NCBI GenBank assembly: GCA_937981665.1
Contig: CALJOJ010000030.1
Coordinates: 1-45,948, forward strand
Source: an uncultured Rubritalea sp.
Lineage (GTDB): Bacteria; Verrucomicrobiota; Verrucomicrobiia; Verrucomicrobiales; Akkermansiaceae
DNA length: 45,948 nt
Reading direction: 5' to 3'
Shown here: one piece after another, positions 33,598-43,363 of the stretch
Numbering within the stretch: position 1 is the stretch's first letter
How the letters are laid out: each line of letters begins with the position of its first letter
Program-made: the position numbers and the translations under genes
The notes under the pieces: generated by a model
Seen by the model: only the letters and a program-made list of their open reading frames with translations
Databases searched by the model: none
Told to the model about the DNA's origin: nothing

Positions 33598-35826
33598 ATG
33601 AATATTAAAAAATCTCTTAAAGCAGCATTATTAGGCATGTCTCTCTCTGGTTGTGCCATTGCACAGCAGGGACCAGAGCCAAAGGTGGATTACGATGAAG
33701 TGGGTAGAGTGATGGCGAAGATGCTTATGAATCGTCACTACGAGAAGCTCGATGATCAGGAGCTAGGGCCGAGAATTTTTGACCTCTTAATGAAAGAGCT
33801 AGATCCGCAGAAAGTTTATTTTACCCAGCACGATGTGGAAGCGATGAAAAAGCGCTATGGAGTGGACTTACACAATAGACTTTTAATTAAGCAAAGTAAT
33901 GTAGCTGCACATGATGTCTATAGTATGTATATTCGCCGAGTGCGGGAGATGATCGGATTTGCGCAGAAATATCTTCAGGAAACAGAATTTACCTTTGATA
34001 GTGACCGCACGATAAAGCGCTCTAGAAAGAAACTCCAATGGGCTAAGGATAGTATAGAGCAAGGAGAGATGTGGCAAAATCTCGTAGAAGGAGCGGTCCT
34101 TGGTGAGACTCTGCGCCGCGACAACATTGCCAAGCTGGCAAAAGAGCAGGGGAAGGAAAATCCGCTGAAAGATGCTAAGCCAATCAAGGAGATCATCCGT
34201 CTGAAGTACAAGCGTATGCTGCAGTATGATCTAGATAATGACAAGGAGTCTATCGCAGACTATGTGCTCAGTGCTGCTGCTAAGGCTTATGGGCCGCACA
34301 CGGATTACCTGTCTGCTAGTGAGTACGGTCCATTTAAAGCGGGCATGGATAATGAGTTTGTGGGCATTGGTGCGCTTCTTCAGGGTGAAAATGATGGAGC
34401 GACTAAGATCACAGGTATTGTGGTGGGTGGACCAGCATCTAAAGGTGGTGATCTCGCTCTCAATGACCGCATTGTGGGGGTAGATCACCTCAACGATGGC
34501 AATATCGTGGATATTATGTTCATGAGGCTGGACAAGGTGGTAGAGCTTATCCGTGGACCAGTTGGATCCTCAGTAGGTCTTCAGGTAGAAGCTGAAGATG
34601 GTGAGAAAAAGATCATTGTGATAAAGCGTGGATCCGTAGAGCTGAAAGAAGATTTCGCCTCAGGTGAGATTATAGAGTCTACTGATGCTGACGGTAAGAA
34701 GCATAGAATTGGATTTCTGTCATTACCTTCATTTTATATCAATTTCCAGACTGGTGAGAATAAGTGCTCGGATGATGTGAAGCGTATCTTGGAGAGGATG
34801 ACCAAGGAAAACATCGAGGGGCTTGTCTTTGACCTCCGTGGGAATGGTGGTGGCTCTCTTGATGAAGTTCGCAAGATGGCAGGATTTTTCGTAGGCCGTG
34901 GGCCGATCGTACAGGAGAGAGACTCGCAAGGTCGCGTCACACTTCAGTCATCTTACGACGAGGCTATTTATGATGGCCCGTTGGTTTGCTTGATTGATTC
35001 TACTTCAGCTTCAGCGAGTGAAATTCTAGCGGGTGCGCTGCAGGATTATAATCGTGCGGTGGTAGTCGGGACGAGTTCTAGTTATGGCAAGGGTACTGTT
35101 CAGCGGATCATGGAGATTTCCCGTATGCTTCCATTTAGAGCAGAGGGCAGAGAGAGAGCTGGCTATCTTAAGCCAACGGTCAGAAAGTTCTACCGTGTAG
35201 CAGGTTCATCTACGCAGAATAAGGGTGTGGAGTCTGACATTGTCCTACCTAACATTTTAGATGCTATCGAGATAGGGGAGAAGCATATGGACTATGCATT
35301 ATCTTATGATGTGATTCAAAAAGCACCAGGCTATGAGCCACTGGACCGCGCTAAGTTATTCATCGCTGAACTTAAGGGCAAGAGCTTGGAGAGGGTGAAA
35401 TCCTCAAAAGACTTTACCTATATGCAAGAAGATGTGGAAAGAATGAAAAAGCGTATCGAAGATAATGCGGTGAGCCTCAATATGGAGAAGCGCCTCGAAG
35501 AGAATAATGAAGCTGACATGCGCCTGAAGCATAGAAATGAAGACCGAGTAGAGCGCTTTAAGCTCATGCAGGAAGAGGATCATGCAAACTATACCTTTTA
35601 CCGACTTAAGCGTGATGACTTGGAGAATGAAGGGCTATTAAAATACGACCCTACTCAAGATGATGAGTCATATATGCTCAAGGCTGAAAACAAAGAAGCT
35701 GACCTAGATATCACTCCAGAGTGGCCTAGTAGAATGGACCCAGTGAAGCGTGAGGGTATAGCTATTCTTAACGATATGATAGAACTCACTGTCAATGCAG
35801 GTGCTTTAGATTCTGTTAAAAAATAG
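33598..35826 (+). CDS. prc: Carboxy-terminal processing (tail-specific) protease, S41 family
   Basis: A 742-residue periplasmic protease that degrades or trims proteins at their C-termini. A lipoprotein signal is likely, with lipobox LSGC (about 16-19). Domains: N-terminal helical TSP domain, PDZ (KITGIVVGGPASKGGDLALNDRIVGVD), S41 core (FDLRGNGGGSL), then a long helical C-terminal domain. The catalytic Ser is in the SASASE motif (about 470-474) and Lys498 in YGKGTVQ, the Ser/Lys dyad of Prc. A small hairpin (35837-35853) lies before the SprT-like gene. Confidence 0.93.
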   Translation: MNIKKSLKAALLGMSLSGCAIAQQGPEPKVDYDEVGRVMAKMLMNRHYEKLDDQELGPRIFDLLMKELDPQKVYFTQHDVEAMKKRYGVDLHNRLLIKQSNVAAHDVYSMYIRRVREMIGFAQKYLQETEFTFDSDRTIKRSRKKLQWAKDSIEQGEMWQNLVEGAVLGETLRRDNIAKLAKEQGKENPLKDAKPIKEIIRLKYKRMLQYDLDNDKESIADYVLSAAAKAYGPHTDYLSASEYGPFKAGMDNEFVGIGALLQGENDGATKITGIVVGGPASKGGDLALNDRIVGVDHLNDGNIVDIMFMRLDKVVELIRGPVGSSVGLQVEAEDGEKKIIVIKRGSVELKEDFASGEIIESTDADGKKHRIGFLSLPSFYINFQTGENKCSDDVKRILERMTKENIEGLVFDLRGNGGGSLDEVRKMAGFFVGRGPIVQERDSQGRVTLQSSYDEAIYDGPLVCLIDSTSASASEILAGALQDYNRAVVVGTSSSYGKGTVQRIMEISRMLPFRAEGRERAGYLKPTVRKFYRVAGSSTQNKGVESDIVLPNILDAIEIGEKHMDYALSYDVIQKAPGYEPLDRAKLFIAELKGKSLERVKSSKDFTYMQEDVERMKKRIEDNAVSLNMEKRLEENNEADMRLKHRNEDRVERFKLMQEEDHANYTFYRLKRDDLENEGLLKYDPTQDDESYMLKAENKEADLDITPEWPSRMDPVKREGIAILNDMIELTVNAGALDSVKK

Positions 35827-35865
35827 TAAGTAATCTGTGGAGGAGAACTCCACTGAGTTTCCAAT

Positions 35866-36399
35866 ATGGATAGAGAAGAAGTTTTCAATGGCATCGTCAA
35901 TATGGTTGGCGATGCCATTTCTCTTTTAGGCGAGCATGCTGGTGAGCGGTATGCTCAGAGTGTGAATATAGTGTGGAATAAACGGATGCGATCCACTGCT
36001 GGTCGGGCATTTTTGAATCTTGCCAAGGTGGAGCTCAACCCTAAGCTACTTGAGCTTGGTGATGAGGCGCTCAGCCATGTTAGGCAAACGCTACTTCACG
36101 AGCTGGCACACCTTTTAGCGCATCAGCGCTATGGGCGAGGTATCTCAGCACATGGTGCAGAGTGGAAGCAAGCTTGTGCGGATATGGGGATCCCGGGTGA
36201 GTCGGCTACTCATACATTACCACTACCGAGTAACCGGCAGCAGCGGAAGTGGCGCTACACTTGTGCGAACTGTGGTGAAGTCATCGAGCGAGTGCGTAAG
36301 ATGCGCGGGTATTCAGCGTGTTATAGTTGCTGTAAGAAGTATCACGGAGGGAAGTATCATAAGCGATTTAAATTGATAGAAGAGGCGATCTCACAATAG
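35866..36399 (+). CDS. SprT-like zinc metalloprotein
   Basis: A 177-residue protein with an HExxH site (His78, Glu79, His82) followed by HGAEWK, which supplies a third ligand in SprT/Spartan-type domains. It ends in a zinc ribbon: Cys133-x-x-Cys136 and Cys152-x-x-Cys155. Eukaryotic relatives cut DNA-protein crosslinks; bacterial SprT is not well understood. It is followed after 8 bases by the TIGR02206-like gene and likely co-transcribed. Confidence 0.85.
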   Translation: MDREEVFNGIVNMVGDAISLLGEHAGERYAQSVNIVWNKRMRSTAGRAFLNLAKVELNPKLLELGDEALSHVRQTLLHELAHLLAHQRYGRGISAHGAEWKQACADMGIPGESATHTLPLPSNRQQRKWRYTCANCGEVIERVRKMRGYSACYSCCKKYHGGKYHKRFKLIEEAISQ

Positions 36400-36407
36400 T
36401 ATAAGTT

Positions 36408-37127
36408 ATGGTGATCATTGCTCAGTTTCAATGTTTCGGAGTATCGCACATGGTAGCGATCTTAGTTGCTGTTGTATTGTGTTTATGGCTGCCACGCTGG
36501 ATGAGGCAGGAAGTTTCTGAGCAGAAGAAGAAGCGTCTGCGCTATTTGTTAGGGAGCTTGTTAGTCTTTGCGGTGCTGATGGATCCAGTGATCATCTTAA
36601 GCCGCTGGGGGCTTGGGGAGACTGGGTGGAGGCTGTTTTGGAACTCTGCTCTACCGCTCTATCTCTGTGATGTGGTTTCTCTTGTGGCGGCGTATGCTTT
36701 ATTTACCAAAAGCTCACGAGCTACTGAGGTTGCGTATTGCTGGGGTCTTGCAGGAACTACGCAGGGGTTACTGACTCCCACGCTTTCCTATGACTGGAAT
36801 ACGATTGATTACTATAATTTCTTCCTCCAGCACGGTGGTGTGCCTGTGGCTGCAGCTCTTCTGATATGGGGTATGGGGGTGCTCCCACAGCCAGGTGCGT
36901 TTAAGAGAATGGTGCTCTTGAGCTGGCTCTATATGGCTGTTGTGATGCTTATCAATCTAGTGATAGACCAGAATTATGGCTTTCTTAGTGGTAAGCCGGA
37001 TTACCCGACTATGTTTGATTACATGGGGCCTTATCCTTATTATCTGATTACGCTTCAGGTAGTTGCCTTCGCGCTTTATTATGTGCTTTTAAAGTTAGTT
37101 CCTAAAGGTGTTAGAGATACTCGATGA
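36408..37127 (+). CDS. TIGR02206/YwaF-like integral membrane protein
   Basis: A 239-residue protein with about seven membrane helices and no soluble domain. The LPLYLCDVVSLVAAYALF segment and the WGLAGTTQGLLTP motif are typical of the TIGR02206 (YwaF) family of unknown function. It overlaps the convergent M42 peptidase gene by 17 bases. Confidence 0.75.
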   Translation: MVIIAQFQCFGVSHMVAILVAVVLCLWLPRWMRQEVSEQKKKRLRYLLGSLLVFAVLMDPVIILSRWGLGETGWRLFWNSALPLYLCDVVSLVAAYALFTKSSRATEVAYCWGLAGTTQGLLTPTLSYDWNTIDYYNFFLQHGGVPVAAALLIWGMGVLPQPGAFKRMVLLSWLYMAVVMLINLVIDQNYGFLSGKPDYPTMFDYMGPYPYYLITLQVVAFALYYVLLKLVPKGVRDTR

Positions 37128-38205
37128 GCTCGTTGACCTTTTCTTGATTGAGTCGTTTTACGAGTGCTACTGTAAGCTTGACCATGCAGAGGTAGTCTTG
37201 GATGTCGATGATGGCATTATGTGAATGGATGTATCTGGATGGCACACCGAGGACGACGCATGGTACGCCATGGTTTGCGTTGCTGAAGCTGCCGGCATCG
37301 GTTCCGCCGCTACTGCGGACGGTGACTTGATGAGGGATGCCTTCACGCTGAGCTGTTTCTATGGCGAGGTCGGCGAGTCTTGGATTCATAATGGCGCTTG
37401 GGTCATGAAGGCGGATCTGGACACCACCGCCGAGGCAACCTTGGCTTTCTGAAGGGGCGAAGCCTGGCGTGTCGTCTGCAGGTGGACCTTCTAGGACGAT
37501 GGCTACATCTGGCTGGACTTTATTAGCCAGTGACTGTGCACCACGGAGCCCTACTTCTTCCTGCACTGTTCCTGCTGAGATCAGTGTGTTAGGGTGACCT
37601 TCCTCTCTGACAAGAATTTGCGCAGCTTGAATGGCACATGCCATACCCACGCGGTTATCAAAGGCTTTTGCCATGTAGTAGTTCTCCTTCTGCATAGGGG
37701 TGAACTCAGTAGCTGGTGCTACGGGGTCGCCGAGTGAGATGCCAAAGCTTTCTATCACTTCTTGTGAGCTGGAGGCACCGATGTCGATGAAGAGATCGCC
37801 GATGGCCATTACGCTGTTGCGTCGTTCTTTAGAGAGGAAGTGTGGTGGGGTGCTGGAAATGACGCCGAGAATTTTCTCCCCACTTTTGGTGAGGATTTCT
37901 ACGCGCTGAGCGAGTAGGGTGTGTGGCCACCAGCCGCCGACGGGGACGAACTTCAGGTAGCCATCTGGACGGATGTGCTGGATACGGAAACCGACTTCAT
38001 CCATATGGCCAGCTATCATCACGCGTGGATTACTGCCTTCACCGAGACCACGCTCGAAGTATATACTACCTTGATGGTCTGTGCCGAGAGTGCCGCCGAT
38101 GTTTTCTAGCTCATCCGCAAAGATGGCTCTTACTTCATCTTCATAGCCAGGGACACTGTGTGCCTCTGTGAGTTCTTTGAGTAATTCGGTAGCTTTATTT
38201 TTCAT
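37111..38205 (-). CDS. M42 family metallo-aminopeptidase
   Basis: A 364-residue cytosolic dinuclear-zinc peptidase of the FrvX/PepA (glutamyl aminopeptidase-like, formerly endoglucanase M) family. The metal-site motifs are His67-x-Asp69 (GHMDEVGF), an Asp in AFDNRVGM, and Glu-Glu in VQEEVGLRGA. A late SGGTDAGSF motif gives the last ligand region. The family forms dodecameric TET particles that trim peptides. Substrate preference is unknown. Confidence 0.92.
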   Translation of the reverse strand: MKNKATELLKELTEAHSVPGYEDEVRAIFADELENIGGTLGTDHQGSIYFERGLGEGSNPRVMIAGHMDEVGFRIQHIRPDGYLKFVPVGGWWPHTLLAQRVEILTKSGEKILGVISSTPPHFLSKERRNSVMAIGDLFIDIGASSSQEVIESFGISLGDPVAPATEFTPMQKENYYMAKAFDNRVGMACAIQAAQILVREEGHPNTLISAGTVQEEVGLRGAQSLANKVQPDVAIVLEGPPADDTPGFAPSESQGCLGGGVQIRLHDPSAIMNPRLADLAIETAQREGIPHQVTVRSSGGTDAGSFSNANHGVPCVVLGVPSRYIHSHNAIIDIQDYLCMVKLTVALVKRLNQEKVNELIEYL

Positions 38206-38302
38206 GCTGTTAGTCTAATTGAGAGATCTGAGGATTGCCAGAAATAATGACTGGGCTAGAAAAGCGCGTTGACTAATGCTGACGACGGGCAATATTAAAG
38301 GC

Positions 38303-39100
38303 ATGAGTTATATCGATAAGCTGTACGATTTAGAAGGCAAGGTAGCGGTGATAGTAGGTGGTACTGGTGAGCTGTGTTCGCACATGGCGGTGGGGCTTGC
38401 TAAGGCAGGTGTGGAGGTAGTTCTTGCAGGTAGGAATGAAGATAAAGCTCAAGACAGGCTAGATGATATCCATGCATCGTCTGATGAGTGTGGAGCGGGA
38501 GATAAAGCGTATTTCGTAGATACAGATCTGATGGAGAAGGGCTCACTCTATGCGTTGTTAGACATCGTTATTGAGCGTTCTGGTAAGGTAGATATCTTGA
38601 TCAATGGAGCTGGTGTTAGTTCGCCGAAATCCGCGCTAGATCTTCCGGTAGAAGATTTTCAGACGATTCTTGATATTAATCTAACCGCCAGCTTTCAGGC
38701 ATGCCAGGTGTTTGGTCAATATTTCCTGGAGCATGACAGGCCAGCTTCTATTATTAACATAGGCTCCATATCAGGGATGACTCCGATGGAGAACTCCGTT
38801 GCTTTCTCAGCGTCTAAAGCAGCGCTGAATAATATGACTAAGAGCTTTGCTCGTGAGTGGGCAGATAATGATATCCGGGTGAATATAATCAGCCCTGGTT
38901 TCTTCCCGTCTGATACGAATAAGCGGGCACTCCATGAAGCTCAGATTTTAGAGATCATGAGGAAGACACCAATGAGTAGATTTGGTGATCCTGATGAGCT
39001 GATCGGTGCTACTTTATTGTTAGCATCAGCAAAGGCTGGTAGCTTTATTACTGGCTCAGAATTCGTAGTGGACGGTGGATTTAGTACCGTTGCGCTCTAG
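38303..39100 (+). CDS. SDR-family dehydrogenase lacking the catalytic Tyr
   Basis: A 265-residue short-chain dehydrogenase (D-mannonate oxidoreductase-like). The Rossmann motif reads VGGTGELCSHMA and the NAG-type motif is INGAGVSS. The active-site segment is GSISGMTPMENSVAFSASKAAL: Ser and Lys172 are in place, but the position of the catalytic Tyr is Phe168. This would impair normal SDR catalysis. The C-terminus has the family ending GSEFVVDGGFS. I chose ATG 38303; ATG 38276 would add nine residues. Confidence 0.85.
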   Translation: MSYIDKLYDLEGKVAVIVGGTGELCSHMAVGLAKAGVEVVLAGRNEDKAQDRLDDIHASSDECGAGDKAYFVDTDLMEKGSLYALLDIVIERSGKVDILINGAGVSSPKSALDLPVEDFQTILDINLTASFQACQVFGQYFLEHDRPASIINIGSISGMTPMENSVAFSASKAALNNMTKSFAREWADNDIRVNIISPGFFPSDTNKRALHEAQILEIMRKTPMSRFGDPDELIGATLLLASAKAGSFITGSEFVVDGGFSTVAL

Positions 39101-39152
39101 ATGGAGGAGCATGCTGAGCGCATTGATACGGCGCTCAGGTTGATATTTTCCT

Positions 39153-40169
39153 CTATGCGAACTGGCTGAGGAAGCGTGTGTCATTCTCAACAAGCGCACG
39201 AATGTCTTTGATGCCCCATTGGATCATCGCGAGACGGTCTAGCCCCATGCCGAATGCATAGCCTGTGACGTGTTCTGGGTCGAATGCCTGGTCACCGCGC
39301 TTATCACTAATAGTGCTGAAGACGGCAGGGTCTACCATGCCGCAACCGGCGACTTCGATCCACTTAGGCTCTTGCCCAGCAACGTGGAGCTTTACGTCGA
39401 TCTCAAAGCTTGGCTCCGTGAATGGGAAAAAATGCGGGCGGAAACGTACTTCAGTCTCACCGCCGAACATGGCCTGTAGGAAATACTTAAGTGTTCCTTT
39501 GAGATCACCGAGTTTTACGTCTTTGTCTACGAAGAGGCCTTCGAGCTGGTTAAATACTGGTAGGTGAGTGGCGTCCACGTCATCACGGCGATAGGCTGAG
39601 CCTGGTGCTATGATTCTAATAGGTGGCGTGGCATTCTCCATGGTGCGGATCTGGACAGATGATGTGTGGGTGCGCAGTAGCTTACCACCGTCGAAATAGA
39701 AGGTGTCTTTCTCATTACGCGCTGGGTGATCATCGGGTGTGTTAAGGGCATCGAAACAATGGTATTCTGTCTCTATCTCTGGTCCGTCAGCGAGGGCGAA
39801 GCCCATACGGCGTAGTATCTGGATAGCTCTGTCCTTCACGATGGTGAGAGGGTGCAGTCCACCAGATGCGAGCTCACGTGCTGGCAGTGTGAGGTCTATG
39901 CCTTCGACGGATTTTTTATCCGCAGATTGCTGTAGCTCGAGGGTCTTGGAGTCGAGTGCTTGGGTGATGGCTGCGCGTGCTTTATTGAGGGCTGCACCGA
40001 AGGCGGGCTTTTCCTCATTAGAGAGATCTTTCATGCCCGCTGAGGCGGCTGCGAGTGTGCCTTTTTTTCCTAGGAAGGAGACGCGTGCGTCTTCGAGGCT
40101 ACGCTCATTAGATGCTGCTTGGATACCAGCTACTGCTTCGTCTTGGATGGCTTGAATGTCAGTGGTCAT
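39153..40169 (-). CDS. pheS: Phenylalanyl-tRNA synthetase alpha subunit
   Basis: A 338-residue class II synthetase subunit. The N-terminal coiled-coil arm (about 1-90) binds tRNA-Phe. The catalytic domain has the DDHPARNEKDTFYF region, HTSSVQIR, YRRDDVDATHLPVF (motif 2) and GMGLDRLAM (motif 3), ending near the C-terminus as usual. pheT is not in the window. It is followed by hisI on the same strand after a 55-base gap. Confidence 0.95.
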   Translation of the reverse strand: MTTDIQAIQDEAVAGIQAASNERSLEDARVSFLGKKGTLAAASAGMKDLSNEEKPAFGAALNKARAAITQALDSKTLELQQSADKKSVEGIDLTLPARELASGGLHPLTIVKDRAIQILRRMGFALADGPEIETEYHCFDALNTPDDHPARNEKDTFYFDGGKLLRTHTSSVQIRTMENATPPIRIIAPGSAYRRDDVDATHLPVFNQLEGLFVDKDVKLGDLKGTLKYFLQAMFGGETEVRFRPHFFPFTEPSFEIDVKLHVAGQEPKWIEVAGCGMVDPAVFSTISDKRGDQAFDPEHVTGYAFGMGLDRLAMIQWGIKDIRALVENDTRFLSQFA

Positions 40170-40224
40170 GATGTGTTAGATCGTGGAAAAGTGATTAAAT
40201 AAAAAATGTCAGAAAGCTAGGAGC

Positions 40225-40671
40225 TTACTTTTTGTAGACGTCACTAGGGTCGAAGGTGAGGTCTTCTGTGAACTCAAGCGCGGTAGGGGAAGCATTATCT
40301 CCCACAGCGACTTCTCGGTAGAAGCAAGAATTTCTACCCGTGTGACAAGCGCCTGAGCCGTGCTGGTCTACATAGAGGATGAGTGCGTCTTGGTCACAGT
40401 CGGTTTTGATCTGCTTTATCTTCTGGGTGTGTCCAGAGGTCGCGCCCTTGTGCCAGATTTCTTGGCGTGAGCGTGAGTAGTAGACTGCTTCGCCTAGCTT
40501 GAGAGTCATTTTAAGAGACTCCTCGCTCATGTAGGCGAGCATTAATGGCTCCTTGGTTTCTGCATCCATAGCCATTGCCGGGATGAGACCGTCTGCATCA
40601 AATTTTGGTGCGAAGACTGGTAGTTCTTCGATGTCTCTCTTTGATTCACGGGAGCCAAATGTTGTGTCCAT
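40225..40671 (-). CDS. hisI: Phosphoribosyl-AMP cyclohydrolase
   Basis: A 148-residue enzyme for the third step of histidine synthesis. It has the YYSRSRQEIWHKGATSGH motif and metal ligands in DCDQDA (Asp91, Cys92, Asp93, Asp95) plus Cys109 and Cys116 (GSGACHTGRNSCF). The HisE domain is absent, so this is a stand-alone HisI. It lies between pheS and an unknown gene. Confidence 0.94.
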   Translation of the reverse strand: MDTTFGSRESKRDIEELPVFAPKFDADGLIPAMAMDAETKEPLMLAYMSEESLKMTLKLGEAVYYSRSRQEIWHKGATSGHTQKIKQIKTDCDQDALILYVDQHGSGACHTGRNSCFYREVAVGDNASPTALEFTEDLTFDPSDVYKK

Positions 40672-40719
40672 ACTGTCTAGATGTTAGATCTTGTTAGAGT
40701 TAGAATTTAAAGAGCTACT

Positions 40720-41220
40720 TTATGCTAGCTTGAGGCTCTTGTCAGACTCTAGCACATTGGTGATGCTGTCCCATCCGCCTTCTGTCTGAAGGTTGAAGAT
40801 ATAGAGGTATGCAGTCACGAGCTTGTGGTCAAATTTCTCTAAGAGTGCGCTGACTGCTGTTTTTACTTTGTCTGCATCGAGTGACTCAGGGAGTTCACCT
40901 TCTACAGATCCTTTGCCGTCGTGCTCGATGCCCATTGCGTCACAGAATGTCACGAGGAGGTCTTCATTTCCCTTCATGAAGAAGAGCTGAAAGAGGTGCT
41001 CACCCATCATGTCTGTTGACTTCAGCTTGAGTGTCTTGTGGAGCCATGCAAACTGGTCAGGGAGTGGCTTCTTCTGAACGAAGATGGGACGAAGTTTACG
41101 GTCCTGTGCGAGAGAAGCTACAGTGTTCTTATAAAGGTCTAGCTCATTATTACGGAGCCAAGTGAAAAGGTCGTTTATGAGAGATTGGTCTGCTGTTTGG
41201 AAAATTTGGTATGCGTTCAC
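40720..41220 (-). CDS. Uncharacterised all-helical protein
   Basis: A 166-residue soluble protein with no signal peptide, few aromatic clusters and a mostly helical pattern. I recognise no domain. It lies 48 bases upstream of hisI on the same strand, with pheS beyond, and may be co-transcribed with them. Confidence 0.7.
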   Translation of the reverse strand: MNAYQIFQTADQSLINDLFTWLRNNELDLYKNTVASLAQDRKLRPIFVQKKPLPDQFAWLHKTLKLKSTDMMGEHLFQLFFMKGNEDLLVTFCDAMGIEHDGKGSVEGELPESLDADKVKTAVSALLEKFDHKLVTAYLYIFNLQTEGGWDSITNVLESDKSLKLA

Positions 41221-41836
41221 GGTATTAAAATTGGTTCGTTTTTATTGTCCTCGGAGTGAACGCGGGAGCTAGTGCTAAGTCAAGGTCTGAGTGTGGGGAT
41301 GGTGGTTTTTCTATTTTTATTGCGGGTAAATTCTACCTTTGGACGTTGCGGAGTTGTTCGTGTGTGTTACTGATGATTTGTTCTTGGCGTATTTCATGAG
41401 AAACAACTTCGTTGTAGTAGAACGTTAGAACGTAATACCCCCATGCTGCTACCACCAGATCAGAGACTGAGTGGCCTCAGAAGCCATGGGATTTAGAAAC
41501 CTACTACTACGAGGAACTGAGAAAGTAGCCCTTGAATGGGAACCCATGTGCACTAGCTACAATCTAAAGAGGTTCTTTAACTTGAAAAATGCCTAAAACC
41601 ACTAAATCGAGTTCCAAAAGTACAAAAATAGCCCCCAAAAACAACCAAACTAATTAGATTTAAAGAGAACAAGTTCTCAGTGAGCAAATTCAGCTCAAAT
41701 TATGCCGCTTGGTCTTCTCTTGCGGGATATTCCTGACCTCAGGAGATACAGTCATGAGAGCCATTGATTTGATGAAACAGCATTTCTAGAGGTAAGGCAT
41801 CCTTCGCTTTTAAGAGTGAGTAAGTATTCTAAAAGA
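41221..41836. other. Intergenic region holding a transposase relic
   Basis: No intact gene is seen. A C-terminal transposase relic occupies 41486-41596 (listed separately). A short palindrome GAGAAC-AA-GTTCTC lies at 41665-41678. The rest shows nothing I can assign. Confidence 0.5.
41486..41596 (+). pseudogene. Transposase C-terminal relic (IS1182-like)
   Basis: A 36-codon stretch (MGFRNLLLRGTEKVALEWEP... ending NLKRFFNLKNA, then TAA) that looks like the C-terminus of IS1182-type DDE transposases, where FLLRGLEKV...CTAYNLKRLF is usual. Stops lie directly upstream in this frame. Nothing else of the element is seen. Confidence 0.6.
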
Positions 41837-43363
41837 CTACTTTTTAGCCTCCTTTAATGGAGCTGGCTTCACGTCATTCATGAAATTATTGAATGCCTCT
41901 GTGATATCAATCGGGTCGTTGAGCTCTTTTTGTAACTTCTCTAACTTTGCTAACATTGTGTTAAGAGTTTCTACGTGTTGTCCCTTTTTCTCCGCTAGAT
42001 CATTTATTTCAGCCGGGTCATTGACAACATCATACAGCCTCACCACGTTCGCGGCAGGATAAATGATCATTTTGTACTTATCATCAAGAACCATACGTTG
42101 AGTACTGAAATAGCAACCATAGATAGCATCGTATGAGCTGTTTTCTGTCTTGCCCGTTGCCAGTGGCATGAGGCTATTGAAGTCTACTTGCTCAGGCTTC
42201 TCAAGACCAGCAAGCTCTAGTGAGGTCGCCATGATGTCTTGGAGGTAAACTGGCGCGGATATACTCTTGCCCGCTTCTATTCCAGGTCCCGCCATGAGGA
42301 GGGGGACTTGAACGCTGCTTTCGTACATATTTTGTTTTCCTAGTAGACCATGTTCTCCGCAAGCTAGTCCATGATCAGAAGTGAAGAAGATGTAAGTATT
42401 ATCTGCCTTTCCGCTGGCCTCTAGGGCAGCTAGTATACGGCCAATCTGGGTATCCATGTGACTGACTATAGCGAAGTACTCTTGACGGCTTTTCTTCACT
42501 GAGTAGGGAGTACGAGGGAATGGTGCGAGCGTCTCATCTCTGAGGGAGCGACCTGTTCCAGCGTATTGTGAATAGGGGTATTCTGGCAGAAAGTTTTCAG
42601 GTAACTTAATATCCTCTAAAGGATACATATCTAGATACTCCTTAGGTGCCTGACGCGGGTCGTGCGGTGCATTGAATGATAAATACATGAAGAACGGAGC
42701 ATCTTTTTTAGCGGCTTGCTCGATAAACTCTACACTGTCATCTGCGAGTACTTCACTCCAGTGTTTACCGCCCGCCCAGAATCCGCCTTTTGACTCATCG
42801 TATGGCCAAGTGTCTTCTTCGCCTTCGATCAATTTACGTTTAGTACTACTTTTAGAGCTGGGCATTCCAGCACGTACATTTTTGGTATAATCAAAGATAT
42901 TTTTCGCATTAGTTCTTACATGCCATTTACCAGTCATATAAGTTTCGTATCCAGCACGTTTCATATACTGTCCCCAGTAAGCTTCTGGCTTTGCTGGTTC
43001 TATTTCATATGCTTGTCCCACTTTAGGGATGTGCTTACCACCGGGCTTAAATGAGCTGCCTGGAGTAAACCTAGCTGCATTCCATACTGATGCCCCAGTG
43101 TTAATCATTGCACGACTTGCGATACACACAGCCGCAGAAAACGAGCCTTGATTATATGCATGGTCGAATTTAACGCCCTGCTTGGCGAGGCGGTCAAGGT
43201 TTGGTGTTTTAACTACTTCATTTCCATAGACACCAATCGTATTCGGTGCTTGATCATCAGTAAAGATGAAGAGAATGTTCGGCTTTTTTGTCTCTTCTGC
43301 ATTGGCTATTGTAAAGCCAGTGAAGAGTTGAACTGAGAGTATTGAAATAACGGAAAATCGCAT
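41837..43363 (-). CDS. Secreted sulfatase (second copy)
   Basis: A 508-residue type I sulfatase with a signal peptide (to about Ala22). The metal-site DD pair is at 36-37 (IFTDDQAP). The catalytic motif is C-I-A-S-R with Cys80 (VCIASRAMINTG), the C-x-A-S-R variant of the usual C-x-P-S-R. GKWHVRT, NAPHDPRQAP and FTSDHGLACGEHGLLGK follow. It is only distantly similar to the sulfatase at 8789-10306, so they probably differ in substrate. The sequence resembles the choline-sulfatase/iduronate-sulfatase side of the family; the substrate is unknown. Confidence 0.93.
   Translation of the reverse strand: MRFSVISILSVQLFTGFTIANAEETKKPNILFIFTDDQAPNTIGVYGNEVVKTPNLDRLAKQGVKFDHAYNQGSFSAAVCIASRAMINTGASVWNAARFTPGSSFKPGGKHIPKVGQAYEIEPAKPEAYWGQYMKRAGYETYMTGKWHVRTNAKNIFDYTKNVRAGMPSSKSSTKRKLIEGEEDTWPYDESKGGFWAGGKHWSEVLADDSVEFIEQAAKKDAPFFMYLSFNAPHDPRQAPKEYLDMYPLEDIKLPENFLPEYPYSQYAGTGRSLRDETLAPFPRTPYSVKKSRQEYFAIVSHMDTQIGRILAALEASGKADNTYIFFTSDHGLACGEHGLLGKQNMYESSVQVPLLMAGPGIEAGKSISAPVYLQDIMATSLELAGLEKPEQVDFNSLMPLATGKTENSSYDAIYGCYFSTQRMVLDDKYKMIIYPAANVVRLYDVVNDPAEINDLAEKKGQHVETLNTMLAKLEKLQKELNDPIDITEAFNNFMNDVKPAPLKEAKK

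Noticed and set aside
39739-40155. 138-codon plus-strand frame
   Set aside because: Antisense shadow of pheS, with no protein-like motifs.
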